A stretch of 64,000 nucleotides of DNA from an uncultured Christensenellaceae bacterium (GCA_910586945.1 CAJULO010000001.1:26671-90670); one strand, 5' to 3'. Shown: positions 1 to 9,692, counted from the first letter of the stretch. Program-made: numbers and translations. Notes: a model not told the origin generated them from the letters alone.

Positions 1-1
1 T

Positions 2-205
2 TGTTGTTCTCATGCTGTGCTTAGTGGCCTTGCCGTTGAAAGATTAGAACAATCACCAATAAAAGAAGTTGTCGTACTCAATACCATTGATTTACCAAAG
101 GAAAAACAGATTGAAAAAATAAAAGTGTTGTCCGTAGCTAGTTTATTTGCTGCAGCAATTAAAAATATCTATTTAGATGAACCAATGTCAAAGTTATATG
201 AATAA
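2..205 (+). CDS. prs: Ribose-phosphate pyrophosphokinase, C-terminal fragment
   Basis: This is the last 67 codons of a gene that begins outside the window. The frame enters at base 2 and reads CCSHAVLSG, then an ERLEQSPIKEVVV strand, NTIDLPKEKQ and KVLSVASLFA, which matches the C-terminal end of PRPP synthetase (CCTHxVLSGPA, NTIPLP, KVLSVAPLLA). The enzyme makes 5-phosphoribosyl-1-pyrophosphate from ribose 5-phosphate and ATP for nucleotide, histidine and tryptophan synthesis in the cytoplasm. It lies directly upstream of pth and mfd, the usual Firmicute order. An internal GTG at 17 is not the start, because homology continues upstream of it. A hairpin terminator follows the stop. Confidence 0.9.
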   Translation, partial: CCSHAVLSGLAVERLEQSPIKEVVVLNTIDLPKEKQIEKIKVLSVASLFAAAIKNIYLDEPMSKLYE

Positions 206-234
206 AAAATACCGCTATTGTAGCGGTATTTTAC
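206..234 (+). terminator. Terminator after prs
   Basis: The hairpin ATACCGCTA-TTG-TAGCGGTAT (arms 209-217 and 221-229) is followed by a short T run, four bases after the prs stop. Transcription into pth may continue by partial read-through, since no separate promoter is obvious. Confidence 0.75.
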
Positions 235-258
235 ATTAGAAAGGGGCAGAGAAATGAT

Positions 259-831
259 ATGCAAAGTTGTTATTTAATTGTTGGACTAGGCAATCCAGAA
301 GAAAGATATTTTAAAACCTTTCATAATATTGGTTTTATGGCAATAGATTGTCTAGCGGATAGTTTAAATGCAAAATTTAAAATCAAGACTTGTGATGCAG
401 AAGTTGCTGAACTCTCAATAGCTGGAAATAAAGTTATTTTAGCAAAGCCACAAACCTATATGAATTTAAGCGGGTTAGCAGTACAACAACTTGTCAGAAA
501 ATATAAAGTTGATTTTCAACATTTACTTGTGCTCTATGACGACTATGACATTGCAAAGGGAAAACTAAAAATTCGGCAAAAGGGTAGTGCTGGCACACAT
601 AATGGGATGAAAAGTATTATACAAACACTCAATAGTAGTGCGTTTAATAGAATTCGTCTAGGTATTTATGATGAAGATATACAAATACCTATCATTAAAT
701 ATGTTCTATCTAGTATCTCTAAGGAAAATATGCCCATCTATCAAGAGGTATGTATGCGTGCGGCAGAAGCTTGTAAATTGTGGTTGCATGCTATGCCAAT
801 GGAAAAAGTAATGAATATCTATAATGTATAA
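259..831 (+). CDS. pth: Peptidyl-tRNA hydrolase
   Basis: Cytoplasmic esterase that frees tRNA from prematurely released peptidyl-tRNA. The 190-residue length is standard. The N-terminus YLIVGLGNPEERYF is followed by the catalytic histidine in FHNIGF (about residue 22). KPQTYMNLSG, LLVLYDDYDIAKGKLKIRQKGSAGTHNGMKSI and RIRLGI are the other family signatures, including the active-site Asp in DDYD. An AAAGGGG ribosome site lies about 12 bases before the ATG. mfd begins 2 bases after the stop, so the two are almost certainly co-translated, as in many Firmicutes. Confidence 0.95.
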   Translation: MQSCYLIVGLGNPEERYFKTFHNIGFMAIDCLADSLNAKFKIKTCDAEVAELSIAGNKVILAKPQTYMNLSGLAVQQLVRKYKVDFQHLLVLYDDYDIAKGKLKIRQKGSAGTHNGMKSIIQTLNSSAFNRIRLGIYDEDIQIPIIKYVLSSISKENMPIYQEVCMRAAEACKLWLHAMPMEKVMNIYNV

Positions 832-833
832 AA

Positions 834-3800
834 GTGAATGATATGCAAAAAGAGTTTTTAAATAAAAATAATCTAGGCACAGAATATCTATCTATTTTTG
901 AAGATATACAGGCAGATATGCCTCTTGCAATCTATGGACTGTCTTTAACACACAGTGCCATACTTGTTGCGACAGCTTTTGAGAAAAGAAGAGTAGTGAT
1001 AACGGATACTTTAATTACAGCACAAAGAGTAAAGAGCGCTATTGAAGGCATTTCAGGAAAAGAGGTTGCACTTTTATTTGCAAAAGATGATACGCTTTTG
1101 TATAAAGATGCTATTTCAAAAGATAGACTTTTTCAACGCATACAAGCGATGTGGCAGATACAACATGGAACAAAAATTATTGTAGCAGATATTGAAAGTT
1201 TGCTCCAACTTTTTCCAGTGCGGTTGGAAGAGCTTATTTTGCAAGTAGGAAAAGAGTTTCCATTAGTAAATCTAACAAAGATATTAGTTGCATTTGGATA
1301 TAGTAAAGTTACAACAGTGGAAGGAAAAGGACAATTTGCAGTGAGAGGGGATATAGTAGATATCTTTCCAATACAAGCAGAAAATCCATGTCGTATTGAC
1401 TTTTTTGATAATTTAGTGGAAAAAATAAAACCATATGACTTAGATTCTGGAGAAAGACTAACTCCAATAGATGAAGTTGCCATTGTAACGGCTACAGACT
1501 GTACGATTTTACCGGAAGAAGAAGAGTATATTCGCCAGCAAATGCAGCTGTCCGTTAAAAATTATAAAGAGCGCGTAAGTTATGAGCGAGCAACTACAAT
1601 TGCAAATGACTTTTTAGAAAAGCTAGAACATAAACTGCCTTTTGCAGGGCAGTCTTTTGTCATGCCTCTTTTAAAAAATAGTACAAATTTTGCAAACTTT
1701 TTAGGAGAAACTAGTTATATTTTATATGAAGAAAAGAAGATTGAAGCAAAATTACTTGCACTAGAGAAAGAACATAATGAGCGTTGTAAAATGTTGGAGA
1801 GCGTGGGGGAAATCTTTCCATTTTCAAAAGGGCAAATGATGTCCACTAGTGCTTTTTTAGAAAGGTTACAGCAAAAACAAATTATAAGCATGCAACTCTT
1901 TTCTGCATTACCAATTTGGCACACACCAATCAAGGAATATACTTTACAGTCAACTACAGTTGCAAAATATCAAAATGCTTTTATCAATTTAGTCAATGAT
2001 TTAAAAGTTTGGAGTAAAACAGGGTACAGAGTTTTACTCTTTTGTGGCAGTAAAAGTCGGGAACAAAAAATGCAACAATTTTTGTTAGATGAAGGGTTAC
2101 CTTGTAGTGTTTGTCCGCCTTATTTGGAACAGTTAAAAAAAATTGCCGTTACCGCCAGAGAACTAGAGACAGGTATCATTTTACACGAGCAAAAACTTGT
2201 ATTGCTTGGTACAAATGATATTTATACAAAGATTGCAAAAGTAAAACGTTTAAAAAGAAAGAGAAACCAACTCTTTCAATCGCCGGAAATTGGGGATTTT
2301 GCTGTACATGAAATACATGGGATTGGTAAAATAGTCGGCACAAAAGTGATTACAACTACTGATGGGAGTAAAGAGTATATCGCTGTAGAATATAAGAGTG
2401 GAGATATGCTCTATGTGCCTGTTGAACAGATGGATATTCTCTCAAAATATAGTGGTAGTAGTGCACCAAAATTGAGTAAGTTAGGTGGTGCTGATTTTGA
2501 GCGCATTAAAGCAAAAATCAAGGCGTCTATAAAGGAGATGGCTTTTGACCTTAAAGCGCTTTATGCCGAGCGTGCCAAAGAAAACGGATTTATTTGTAGC
2601 AATCAAAAGGAACAAATGCAACTTTTCGAAGATGCCTTTCTGTATACGGAGACGGAAGACCAATTGTATGCAATAGCAGAGATAAAGGCAGATATGTGTA
2701 GCAATAAGGTAATGGATAGATTGCTGTGTGGAGATGTAGGATTTGGAAAGACAGAAGTTGCTTTTCGTGCAATATATCTTGCAATTTTAAATGGAAAACA
2801 AACGGCATTACTCTGTCCAAATACAGTACTGAGTCAACAACATTATAACACAGCTTTAGAGCGTTTTGCAGAGTTTGGTGTAAGTATAGCACTATTAAAT
2901 AGACTAAAAACTCCCATGGAACAACAAAAGATTTTACAACATATAAGAGAAGGTAAAATTGATTTAGTTATTGGAACACATAGATTGCTTTCAAAAGATG
3001 TACACTTTAAAGATTTGGGACTTTTAGTGTTAGATGAAGAGCAACGATTTGGTGTAGAACATAAAGAACAGATAAAAGCATTACGTAAAAATATTGATTG
3101 TTTGACTATGTCGGCAACACCTATACCGAGAACTTTACATATGTCATTAAGTGGGATTCGTGATATTTCCACAATTGAAACACCACCAAGTACGCGTATA
3201 CCTGTACAAACATATGTTGTTGAAGAGACTGAAAATTTAATACGTGATGCATGTCTACGCGAACTTGCACGCAATGGTCAAGTCTTTATTTTGTATAATA
3301 GAGTAGAAAGTATCCAAACATTTGCTACTACAGTGCAAAATATTTTACCAGAGGGCAAAATTACTGTTGCACATGGCCAAATGGATAAACAGCAGTTGGA
3401 GAATAATATTTTAAATTTTTATAATGGGGAAAGCAATATTTTAATTTCTACAACAATTATAGAAAATGGTATTGATTTACCAACAGCAAATACAATTATT
3501 GTCATTGATGCCGATAAGCTAGGTATTGCACAGCTCTACCAGTTGCGGGGAAGAGTAGGCCGTAGCAATATTTTAGCACATGCGTATTTTACATTTAAAG
3601 GATATAAGGTATTGACAGAATCTGCACAAAAACGATTAGATGCAATCTTACAATTTACTGAGCTTGGTTCTGGTTTTAAAATTGCCATGCAAGATTTAGA
3701 AATTCGTGGAGCGGGCAATATTATGGGACGAGAACAACATGGACATATGGATAAAGTCGGGTATGAATTATATGCAAAATTATTAAAGGAAGAACTCAGT

Positions 3801-4253
3801 GGTGAAGTACAGAGTATTGCTGAATTGGATATTCGTGCAGAGGCATGTATTCCAGAGCAATATATTGAAGCAACGGCATCAAGACTAGATTGTTATAAAC
3901 AGATTGCGGAAATTAAGACAATTGAAGATTATAAACGGGTATATCGTTCCATTGAAGATATGTATGGAAAAATGCCAAATGAAGTTTTAAATTTATTGAT
4001 TATTGCCGTTTTAAAATCTTATGCAATGAAGCTAAATGTACAAAAAATAGTTGTGCATTCTAAAGAGGGACGCTTAGAGTTGCCATCTCTAACCAGTTTG
4101 CAGAATAAAACTTTGATGCAACAAATCCAAAAAAATGCCAATATACAATTGGATATGTCTACAACCCCTGCAATTGTTTTTACCGAACAACAATCTGTCA
4201 AAAATAAAATGGTCAGTATGACAAACTTTTTAAAAAGTGTATTTTCTACATAA
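834..4253 (+). CDS. mfd: Transcription-repair coupling factor Mfd
   Basis: ATP-dependent DNA translocase that displaces stalled RNA polymerase and recruits UvrA. At 1139 residues it is full length. Visible in order are the UvrB-like N-terminal module (residues about 1-400), the RNA-polymerase-interaction domain opening with GDFAVHEIHGIGK (about 485), Walker A GDVGFGKTE (about 632), the DEEQ box in LDEEQRFGVEHKEQIK (about 733), motif III TMSATPIPRT, motif VI QLRGRVGRS, and the C-terminal TRCF domain (about 990-1110). The start is uncertain: GTG at 834 or ATG at 843, neither with a clear Shine-Dalgarno site, which suggests coupling to pth. Confidence 0.97.
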   Translation: MNDMQKEFLNKNNLGTEYLSIFEDIQADMPLAIYGLSLTHSAILVATAFEKRRVVITDTLITAQRVKSAIEGISGKEVALLFAKDDTLLYKDAISKDRLFQRIQAMWQIQHGTKIIVADIESLLQLFPVRLEELILQVGKEFPLVNLTKILVAFGYSKVTTVEGKGQFAVRGDIVDIFPIQAENPCRIDFFDNLVEKIKPYDLDSGERLTPIDEVAIVTATDCTILPEEEEYIRQQMQLSVKNYKERVSYERATTIANDFLEKLEHKLPFAGQSFVMPLLKNSTNFANFLGETSYILYEEKKIEAKLLALEKEHNERCKMLESVGEIFPFSKGQMMSTSAFLERLQQKQIISMQLFSALPIWHTPIKEYTLQSTTVAKYQNAFINLVNDLKVWSKTGYRVLLFCGSKSREQKMQQFLLDEGLPCSVCPPYLEQLKKIAVTARELETGIILHEQKLVLLGTNDIYTKIAKVKRLKRKRNQLFQSPEIGDFAVHEIHGIGKIVGTKVITTTDGSKEYIAVEYKSGDMLYVPVEQMDILSKYSGSSAPKLSKLGGADFERIKAKIKASIKEMAFDLKALYAERAKENGFICSNQKEQMQLFEDAFLYTETEDQLYAIAEIKADMCSNKVMDRLLCGDVGFGKTEVAFRAIYLAILNGKQTALLCPNTVLSQQHYNTALERFAEFGVSIALLNRLKTPMEQQKILQHIREGKIDLVIGTHRLLSKDVHFKDLGLLVLDEEQRFGVEHKEQIKALRKNIDCLTMSATPIPRTLHMSLSGIRDISTIETPPSTRIPVQTYVVEETENLIRDACLRELARNGQVFILYNRVESIQTFATTVQNILPEGKITVAHGQMDKQQLENNILNFYNGESNILISTTIIENGIDLPTANTIIVIDADKLGIAQLYQLRGRVGRSNILAHAYFTFKGYKVLTESAQKRLDAILQFTELGSGFKIAMQDLEIRGAGNIMGREQHGHMDKVGYELYAKLLKEELSGEVQSIAELDIRAEACIPEQYIEATASRLDCYKQIAEIKTIEDYKRVYRSIEDMYGKMPNEVLNLLIIAVLKSYAMKLNVQKIVVHSKEGRLELPSLTSLQNKTLMQQIQKNANIQLDMSTTPAIVFTEQQSVKNKMVSMTNFLKSVFST

Positions 4254-4289
4254 AAATTTAGAAAATTTTAAAGATTAGCATAAAAATTC

Positions 4290-4318
4290 TTGTATTTTTT
4301 GAATGAATATGCTATACT
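4290..4318 (+). promoter_or_regulatory. Sigma-A promoter of the PrsA-like lipoprotein gene
   Basis: TTGTAT (4290-4295), a 17-base spacer and TATACT (4313-4318). It lies in the mfd-lipoprotein gap about 40 bases before the ATG at 4358, so the lipoprotein gene need not depend on mfd read-through. Confidence 0.7.
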
Positions 4319-4357
4319 TATTTGGTATAGAATTTGAGTAAATTAGGGAGTTATATT

Positions 4358-6583
4358 ATGACTCAAAAAAGATATAAAATTAAAATAATTGCTTTACTCA
4401 TGCTGATAGTATTTGTAAGTATGTTTTTTGTTGGCTGTAATTTAATTAGTACAAACAATACGAAAGATATGCAACAGATTGTAGCAGATGTCAACTTGCA
4501 AAAAGATGAGCCTGCTTTAAGTAATGCCTTTAAAACATTACAAGTAAACGATTTTGATAATAGTAGATTAAATGGTATACACTTACAAAATACTACTATT
4601 ATCAAAAGAGATTTACTCAGTGCATATTTGTCTTATGGGTATCAACAAGTTGGTTCTATGAGTATGCAAGAAGTATTTCGGACAATTATGACAAACTTAA
4701 CAAATAGTCGGTTGAATTTACAACTTGCAATGTTGTATTATTTATATCAAGAAAACATTACTGTAAATACTGTTGTACTCAATGTTACTGGTGATACTGA
4801 TTCTACTAATGGGTATACATTAGATAACAACAATGCAACAGCAAAAATGCAAAAAAATGCCTTTCAAGAAGAAATTACGCGTGAAAATTTCAACAAACAC
4901 ATCAATATAAATAATGCTGATGCTATGCGCCAAAATTTAGAGAGATTAGCTGCATCTTATCGCTTCTTTTTAACGGAAAGAGAGGAAAATTATATTCTTA
5001 ATACTGTAAATACTTCAATAAATACAGCTATTGATAGATACGAAAGATTAGAACTCAATTTAGTTGTTGATACAACAGATAAAAGTAGAACAACACCTAC
5101 GGGAGCAAATCAAACAAATTTATATAACTTAGCGAAAGATTCTATTGTTGGTATTTATACTGGATATGAAAATGCCACCAATGGTTATACCAAATTACCA
5201 GGGAGTACAACTGTAACAAGAACAAGAGCATTTACACAATTTTTAAGTAGTCTTGTCAATAATGGGTTGATTGAGCGTGGTGAAAATTATACAGATATTA
5301 CAAAGTTAAATTATTATTTAATTGAGTGTATTACACAATATGAAAGTTTTCTTGCTACAAAATTTTCTGCAACAATTGCAACATTGTCCCCAGATATTGA
5401 TGCTGGGGTAGAACAAGAATATAACCGATTGAAAGCTATACAACAATCAATGTCTGATAGTGAGTTTATAACTACAATGGATAGCTTGACAGATACAAGT
5501 GCTATTGTAGCGACGCCAAACGGCACATATGGATATATGTATAACTTACTTATTCCATTTAATGCAAGTCAAGAAGCGCAATTAAAAGGCTATGAAGATA
5601 AGCAGTCTGCAACATATTATAGAGCTAGAAATAGTTTAGCACAAGGTATAGTCGCTATTGACCAACGCACTCCATGGATTACAGGTGCAACAAATTATAG
5701 TTTTAATGCAGATAATGTAAAAGCAAGTTATGTAACAAAAATAGCGACAAATACGACAAACAAAAACTACTTTGTATCATCTAATGCAAATAATACAAGT
5801 AATTATCTGTTCTTTAATGAAAATTTTGGACAATATGGTAGAGCAGAAGGCTTAACGCGTTATGCAGGTCTATATGCTTATAATGGTATAGTGATTGACA
5901 ACAATGACGGCACGTTGATAGCACAACCAAATGCTGTTCCGATTGAAGATTTTATGAAAAAGGAATTTGAAGGATATTTAAAGTATATCCTTGGAGATAG
6001 CAACATCCAAACAACACCTACGCAAGCTTTTAATTGGGCTAAATCATATACTACACAAAATAACTATAGTTTTTCTATTGTCTATAAAAATAAAGTAACG
6101 AATTTAGATCAAAATTATTATTCTGGTATTGTATCAGGTGGCACAACATTTGGTACAAGCTATAGAGCATTGTCTGCTGTCAATGAACTTGTTTTTGCAT
6201 ATTCAACAGATACAGGTTCTTTAAATAAACCTTATGGATATGGAATGAGTACTACAGCTCCTACAGAATATGTGGCAGAATTTGAATATGCTGGTAAAGA
6301 ATTATTACAACAAGATGAAGGAACATATTTTGCTGTTGTTACTGATTTTGGTGTGCATATTATGTATCTAGCACGTAAATATACGAATGGAGCAGTTGAA
6401 ACTTATAATAAAACTGAGGTAGGCAAAGTTGGCAGTTTTTCAAATTTTTTCTATAATACAACAGTAAATAGTGTTATAGGAACATTTACCTCAAATACGC
6501 ATAATCAGTATATGGAGCAAATCAATACAAATAAAACGATAAAATTATATACAAATAGATATAAAGACTTATATGGGCGTTAA
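4358..6583 (+). CDS. Large exported lipoprotein, probably PrsA/SurA-like foldase
   Basis: A 741-residue protein with a basic N-terminus, a hydrophobic segment and a lipobox ending in FVGC, so it should be lipid-anchored on the outer face of the membrane. ATG 4358 is chosen because AGGGAG lies 8 bases upstream; the in-frame TTG at 4334 lacks a site. The N-terminal helical stretch (about residues 30-125) and the C-terminal EGTYFAVVTDFGVHIMYLARK (about 645-670) resemble the chaperone and parvulin edges of SurA/PrsA proteins, and such a gene often follows mfd in Clostridia. However, it is roughly twice the usual PrsA size, the middle is Asn/Thr/Tyr-rich, and no full parvulin domain is obvious. 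The foldase role is inferred. Confidence 0.5.
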   Translation: MTQKRYKIKIIALLMLIVFVSMFFVGCNLISTNNTKDMQQIVADVNLQKDEPALSNAFKTLQVNDFDNSRLNGIHLQNTTIIKRDLLSAYLSYGYQQVGSMSMQEVFRTIMTNLTNSRLNLQLAMLYYLYQENITVNTVVLNVTGDTDSTNGYTLDNNNATAKMQKNAFQEEITRENFNKHININNADAMRQNLERLAASYRFFLTEREENYILNTVNTSINTAIDRYERLELNLVVDTTDKSRTTPTGANQTNLYNLAKDSIVGIYTGYENATNGYTKLPGSTTVTRTRAFTQFLSSLVNNGLIERGENYTDITKLNYYLIECITQYESFLATKFSATIATLSPDIDAGVEQEYNRLKAIQQSMSDSEFITTMDSLTDTSAIVATPNGTYGYMYNLLIPFNASQEAQLKGYEDKQSATYYRARNSLAQGIVAIDQRTPWITGATNYSFNADNVKASYVTKIATNTTNKNYFVSSNANNTSNYLFFNENFGQYGRAEGLTRYAGLYAYNGIVIDNNDGTLIAQPNAVPIEDFMKKEFEGYLKYILGDSNIQTTPTQAFNWAKSYTTQNNYSFSIVYKNKVTNLDQNYYSGIVSGGTTFGTSYRALSAVNELVFAYSTDTGSLNKPYGYGMSTTAPTEYVAEFEYAGKELLQQDEGTYFAVVTDFGVHIMYLARKYTNGAVETYNKTEVGKVGSFSNFFYNTTVNSVIGTFTSNTHNQYMEQINTNKTIKLYTNRYKDLYGR

Positions 6584-6585
6584 AT

Positions 6586-6620
6586 AAAAAAAGCTTACCA
6601 ATTATGGTAAGCTTTTTTTA
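6586..6620 (+). terminator. Terminator after the lipoprotein gene
   Basis: AAGCTTACC-AATTAT-GGTAAGCTT with an A run before and a T run after, starting just past the stop at 6583. It is a classic intrinsic terminator. Confidence 0.9.
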
Positions 6621-6716
6621 TAGTGGAAGAGTGGCAAGCAAGGGAGAATTCACATATTGGAGTGGTCAAGACATAGAATGAGTATAAATATTTTATACGC
6701 ATCAAAAGGTATATAA

Positions 6717-7964
6717 ATGTGTGAATTAAAAAATAGAAACAATAAAATTTTATCTGTTTGTTGTGGAGGAATAGTCAATCAAGCAATCATAGTGAATATA
6801 ACAGCACTTATGTATGTAGCATTTATGCAGTTATATAATTTCAGTTATATACAAATGGCAATGCTAACAGCAGTTGGTTTTTTAGCACAACTTGGTGCAG
6901 ATATTTTACTACTTGCAATTATAGATAAAATTGATAAAAATAAAATGGCAAAACTTTCCTGTATATGTAGTGGAATTGGACTTATTTTTTATGGATGTAT
7001 ACCACTTATTTTTCATGGTATTGGAATTTATATTGGTATACTATTTGCAACTATGATATTTGCTTTTTCTGGTGGATTTTTGGAGATAATACTCTCAAGT
7101 ATAGCAGATAAGATATCGACAACATTCGGTGGTATTTGTCTATTACATACCGTATATGCATGGTCATTTGCTGGACTAAGCATATTATTTTTAGGTTATT
7201 TTTATCTATTTGATTTTGTAAATTGGAATTATATTTTGTTTCTGTTGGCAGTAGTGCCTTTTGTAATATTTTTTTTATTAGATACTATAAAAGAAGATAA
7301 TATAATGTCTACAGTAAAACAAACAGAAGTGCAGCAAATGGATATTGATTTTGATTCAATGGAAAATATTGTAACAAATAGACAAAAAAATTCCAAATTA
7401 TATTTGCTTAGTTTTTATGTACTTGCATTTTTAGCTGTATTTTTTGGGTATGGAGCGGAAATTATTGTGAGTCAATGGGTGTCTATTTATACATCTATCT
7501 TATTACAAAATGAACTTTTAAGTATGATAGGACCAATTTTCTTTGCAATTTGTTTAGGAATTGGCGGTTTACTATATATATCCATTTTACAAAAAAAACA
7601 AAAGATACCACTTAGCTTTTTCTTAATCGCATGTGTATGTGCAAGTTTATTATTTTTCTTAGCTGGGATAATACCAATAGCATGGCTTGCTCTTCTATGT
7701 TTGATAAGTAGTGGATTGTTTGTGGGAATTCTTTCTCCGTCTGCAATTACCTATGCTTCCAAAAGTAATATCTTTTTAGGAGGGTGGTTATTTGCATTAT
7801 TAGCAATATCACAAGATTTAAGTGCAACAATTTTACCGGCACTCTTTAGCATTGTAGCAACACAATCTATATATCAAGCATTATTTATCTCTGCACCAAT
7901 ACCATTATTTGCTGGTATTCTATTCACAATTTTAAAAGCAAGGAAGAAAAATAAAAAATTTTAA
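6717..7964 (+). CDS. Major facilitator superfamily permease
   Basis: A 415-residue, very hydrophobic protein with about 12 membrane segments in two halves separated by a charged cytoplasmic loop (about residues 195-230, containing KEDNIMSTVKQTEVQQ). This is MFS architecture. The FSGGFLEIILSSIADK region and the LLHTVYAWSFAGLSI segment recall the fucose/sugar-permease branch, which also contains many uncharacterised members. The substrate cannot be told. AAAAGG lies about 8 bases before the ATG, and a strong terminator follows. It is monocistronic and faces the next gene tail to tail. Confidence 0.75.
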   Translation: MCELKNRNNKILSVCCGGIVNQAIIVNITALMYVAFMQLYNFSYIQMAMLTAVGFLAQLGADILLLAIIDKIDKNKMAKLSCICSGIGLIFYGCIPLIFHGIGIYIGILFATMIFAFSGGFLEIILSSIADKISTTFGGICLLHTVYAWSFAGLSILFLGYFYLFDFVNWNYILFLLAVVPFVIFFLLDTIKEDNIMSTVKQTEVQQMDIDFDSMENIVTNRQKNSKLYLLSFYVLAFLAVFFGYGAEIIVSQWVSIYTSILLQNELLSMIGPIFFAICLGIGGLLYISILQKKQKIPLSFFLIACVCASLLFFLAGIIPIAWLALLCLISSGLFVGILSPSAITYASKSNIFLGGWLFALLAISQDLSATILPALFSIVATQSIYQALFISAPIPLFAGILFTILKARKKNKKF

Positions 7965-7970
7965 AAGTAA

Positions 7971-8006
7971 AAAAGACTTCGTTTAATAAAACGAAGTCTT
8001 TTTTAC
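7971..8006. terminator. Bidirectional terminator between convergent genes
   Basis: AAAAAAGACTTCGTTT-AATA-AAACGAAGTCTTTTTT. The A and T flanks make it functional for the permease on the plus strand and, by symmetry, for the reverse-strand gene that ends at 8110. Confidence 0.88.
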
Positions 8007-8109
8007 TATATTTTTAGATTTTTGATAAGTTGTAACTATTGTAGTAATATAAGCATTGCAATAATACTGTTATAATCTGTATTTTATGCTGCTATAATTT
8101 TCATATATG

Positions 8110-9489
8110 CTAGAACTTTTTTCTTATTTTTTTGCTTTGTTTTTTAGCTTCACGATAAAAGAGGAAGTAGAATAACATTGTTACAATACTTGCTACTAAT
8201 GCTATCCATGAAAAGCTTATATATTGTATTATACTTGTTAAATTAAAGACAGTTAAGAAAATGAAAGGAATCATCCATATACTTTGTAATCCACCAAGCC
8301 AAATAACGCTCCATAGAGATACTGATTTTTTTCTTCGAATAAAGCTAAATAAAATTGCAAGTACAAGTAATGCCCAGATTGCAACACTAAAACATGTTAA
8401 GAGACCAAAAGCAAAAATTCCATAACTAAGCATTTGTTTTTGTGAATCAGACAAGTTTGCGAGTAAATCATTCACTACTTTATCTGGATTTGCAATATTT
8501 TCAATGATGTTGCCAATCATATCGCTCGAAGCGTTGGTTGTGTCCGTTTGCGTAGCAAGTCTTGCTTCTTTAGAATTTAATGAAGTAATTTCAGAAATAA
8601 TACTCTCTAAGTTCCCAATCATTGTATTAAAACTAAATTCACCACTTTCTGATGTTGCATTGTTTTTTATAATTGTCAAAACTTCTTTGACTTGTTGCTT
8701 AATTGTTTCTTTTTGGGTATCAAGGTTATTAGCTGTTAAAATAGGAGTAATTGCCTTCATAATTTCATCTGTTGCTGTAGCTACATTCCCTAATTTTAAG
8801 GAATCCATTGCTATCTGTGCACTAGAGAGTAAGGTATCAAATTGCTCTACACTAATATTTATATTCTGTGCAACTGTTGCAATAGCCATTCTTGCAGATA
8901 GAGCTAATACAGCAGGCGTCGCTTGTGTAACTAAATTGCTAATTGGCGTTACCCAATTGTTTTTGATATGTTCTATTAAAACTTGTTTTGTCTTGGATAA
9001 GTCTTTATCAATACCTAATTTTAAAAAATCATATGTTTTAAAATTACAAACACCAAAGTTTACTGAAATATCTTTTGTGGCATTTTGAATATCACTTTTT
9101 GTTAAATATCCATTAAATGTATTTTTAAATTGTTCTTCATTTATTCTATCAACTGTATTGGAAATTGTTTTATTGTCTAACTTGATATTGATTTTAGCAA
9201 ATGGCATAAATAGTAGACTAATAATTGCTATAAGAGCAATGATTAGAAAGATAAAATTCATAAAAATCAAGCGTGTATTGTATTTTTTTAATTTGTTTAC
9301 CATAGCAACTGTTTCTCTGCTGTTTATTTTCTTTTTTGGGTCTACTTCCATATTTGACAAGTTAAACCGATATTGTGGGGGAATTCCTTGTACAGGAGGT
9401 TGTTTTAAGGGTTCAATATTCCCCTGTAGTCTGTTTGTAGAATTCGAATGCGCACGAGGAGTACTGCTGTTAGGAAATTGTCTATTCAT
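8110..9489 (-). CDS. Multi-pass membrane protein of unknown function
   Basis: A 459-residue protein that I do not recognise. The N-terminal 70 residues are Pro/Asn/Gln-rich and probably cytoplasmic. There is one membrane segment at about 73-97, then a roughly 250-residue mainly helical outside domain (no Cys pairs, Thr/Asn/Ile-rich, two TNAS-type stretches), then three membrane segments at about 356-384, 391-415 and 424-444, and a very basic tail ending KKQSKKIRKKF. The ATG is preceded by AAGGAGT about 10 bases upstream, with a strong promoter and a palindrome before that. The opposite-strand reading (194 residues, 8504-9088) is rejected as a shadow. Confidence 0.6.
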   Translation of the reverse strand: MNRQFPNSSTPRAHSNSTNRLQGNIEPLKQPPVQGIPPQYRFNLSNMEVDPKKKINSRETVAMVNKLKKYNTRLIFMNFIFLIIALIAIISLLFMPFAKINIKLDNKTISNTVDRINEEQFKNTFNGYLTKSDIQNATKDISVNFGVCNFKTYDFLKLGIDKDLSKTKQVLIEHIKNNWVTPISNLVTQATPAVLALSARMAIATVAQNINISVEQFDTLLSSAQIAMDSLKLGNVATATDEIMKAITPILTANNLDTQKETIKQQVKEVLTIIKNNATSESGEFSFNTMIGNLESIISEITSLNSKEARLATQTDTTNASSDMIGNIIENIANPDKVVNDLLANLSDSQKQMLSYGIFAFGLLTCFSVAIWALLVLAILFSFIRRKKSVSLWSVIWLGGLQSIWMIPFIFLTVFNLTSIIQYISFSWIALVASIVTMLFYFLFYREAKKQSKKIRKKF

Positions 9490-9522
9490 AAAATATGAAA
9501 ACTCCTTAATTTATTGCATATC

Positions 9523-9552
9523 ACAAAATGTATAGTACTATATACATTTTGT
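9523..9552. promoter_or_regulatory. Perfect inverted repeat in the leader of the 8110-9489 gene
   Basis: 12-base arms (ACAAAATGTATA / TATACATTTTGT) around a 6-base centre. It lies just downstream of the reverse-strand -10 box (9567-9572) and upstream of the ribosome site (about 9501-9507). This is the place for a repressor operator or a 5' leader hairpin. The regulator is unknown. Confidence 0.5.
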
Positions 9553-9566
9553 AATAATTAAAAATT

Positions 9567-9595
9567 ATTATACAAACAGAGAGGTAAAAAGTCAA
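9567..9595 (-). promoter_or_regulatory. Sigma-A promoter of the unknown membrane protein gene
   Basis: On the minus strand: TTGACT (9595-9590), a 17-base spacer, TATAAT (9572-9567). Start of transcription would be near 9560, just before the palindrome. Confidence 0.75.
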
Positions 9596-9663
9596 TAAGT
9601 TTGTAATAAAATTTGGAAAGGTAGATAAATTTAAGTATTTTAGAAAAAAAATGATAAAAAAAG

Positions 9664-9692
9664 TTGACAAATTTTTTAAAGTAATATATAAT
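9664..9692 (+). promoter_or_regulatory. Sigma-A promoter of rpsU
   Basis: Consensus TTGACA (9664-9669), 17 bases, TATAAT (9687-9692), about 45 bases before the rpsU ATG. It is divergent from the promoter at 9567-9595. Confidence 0.85.

Noticed and set aside
8504..9088. 194-residue plus-strand reading frame
   Set aside because: It lies wholly opposite the reverse-strand membrane gene, which has a promoter, ribosome site and terminator. The plus-strand frame has none and reads as a hydrophobic shadow.
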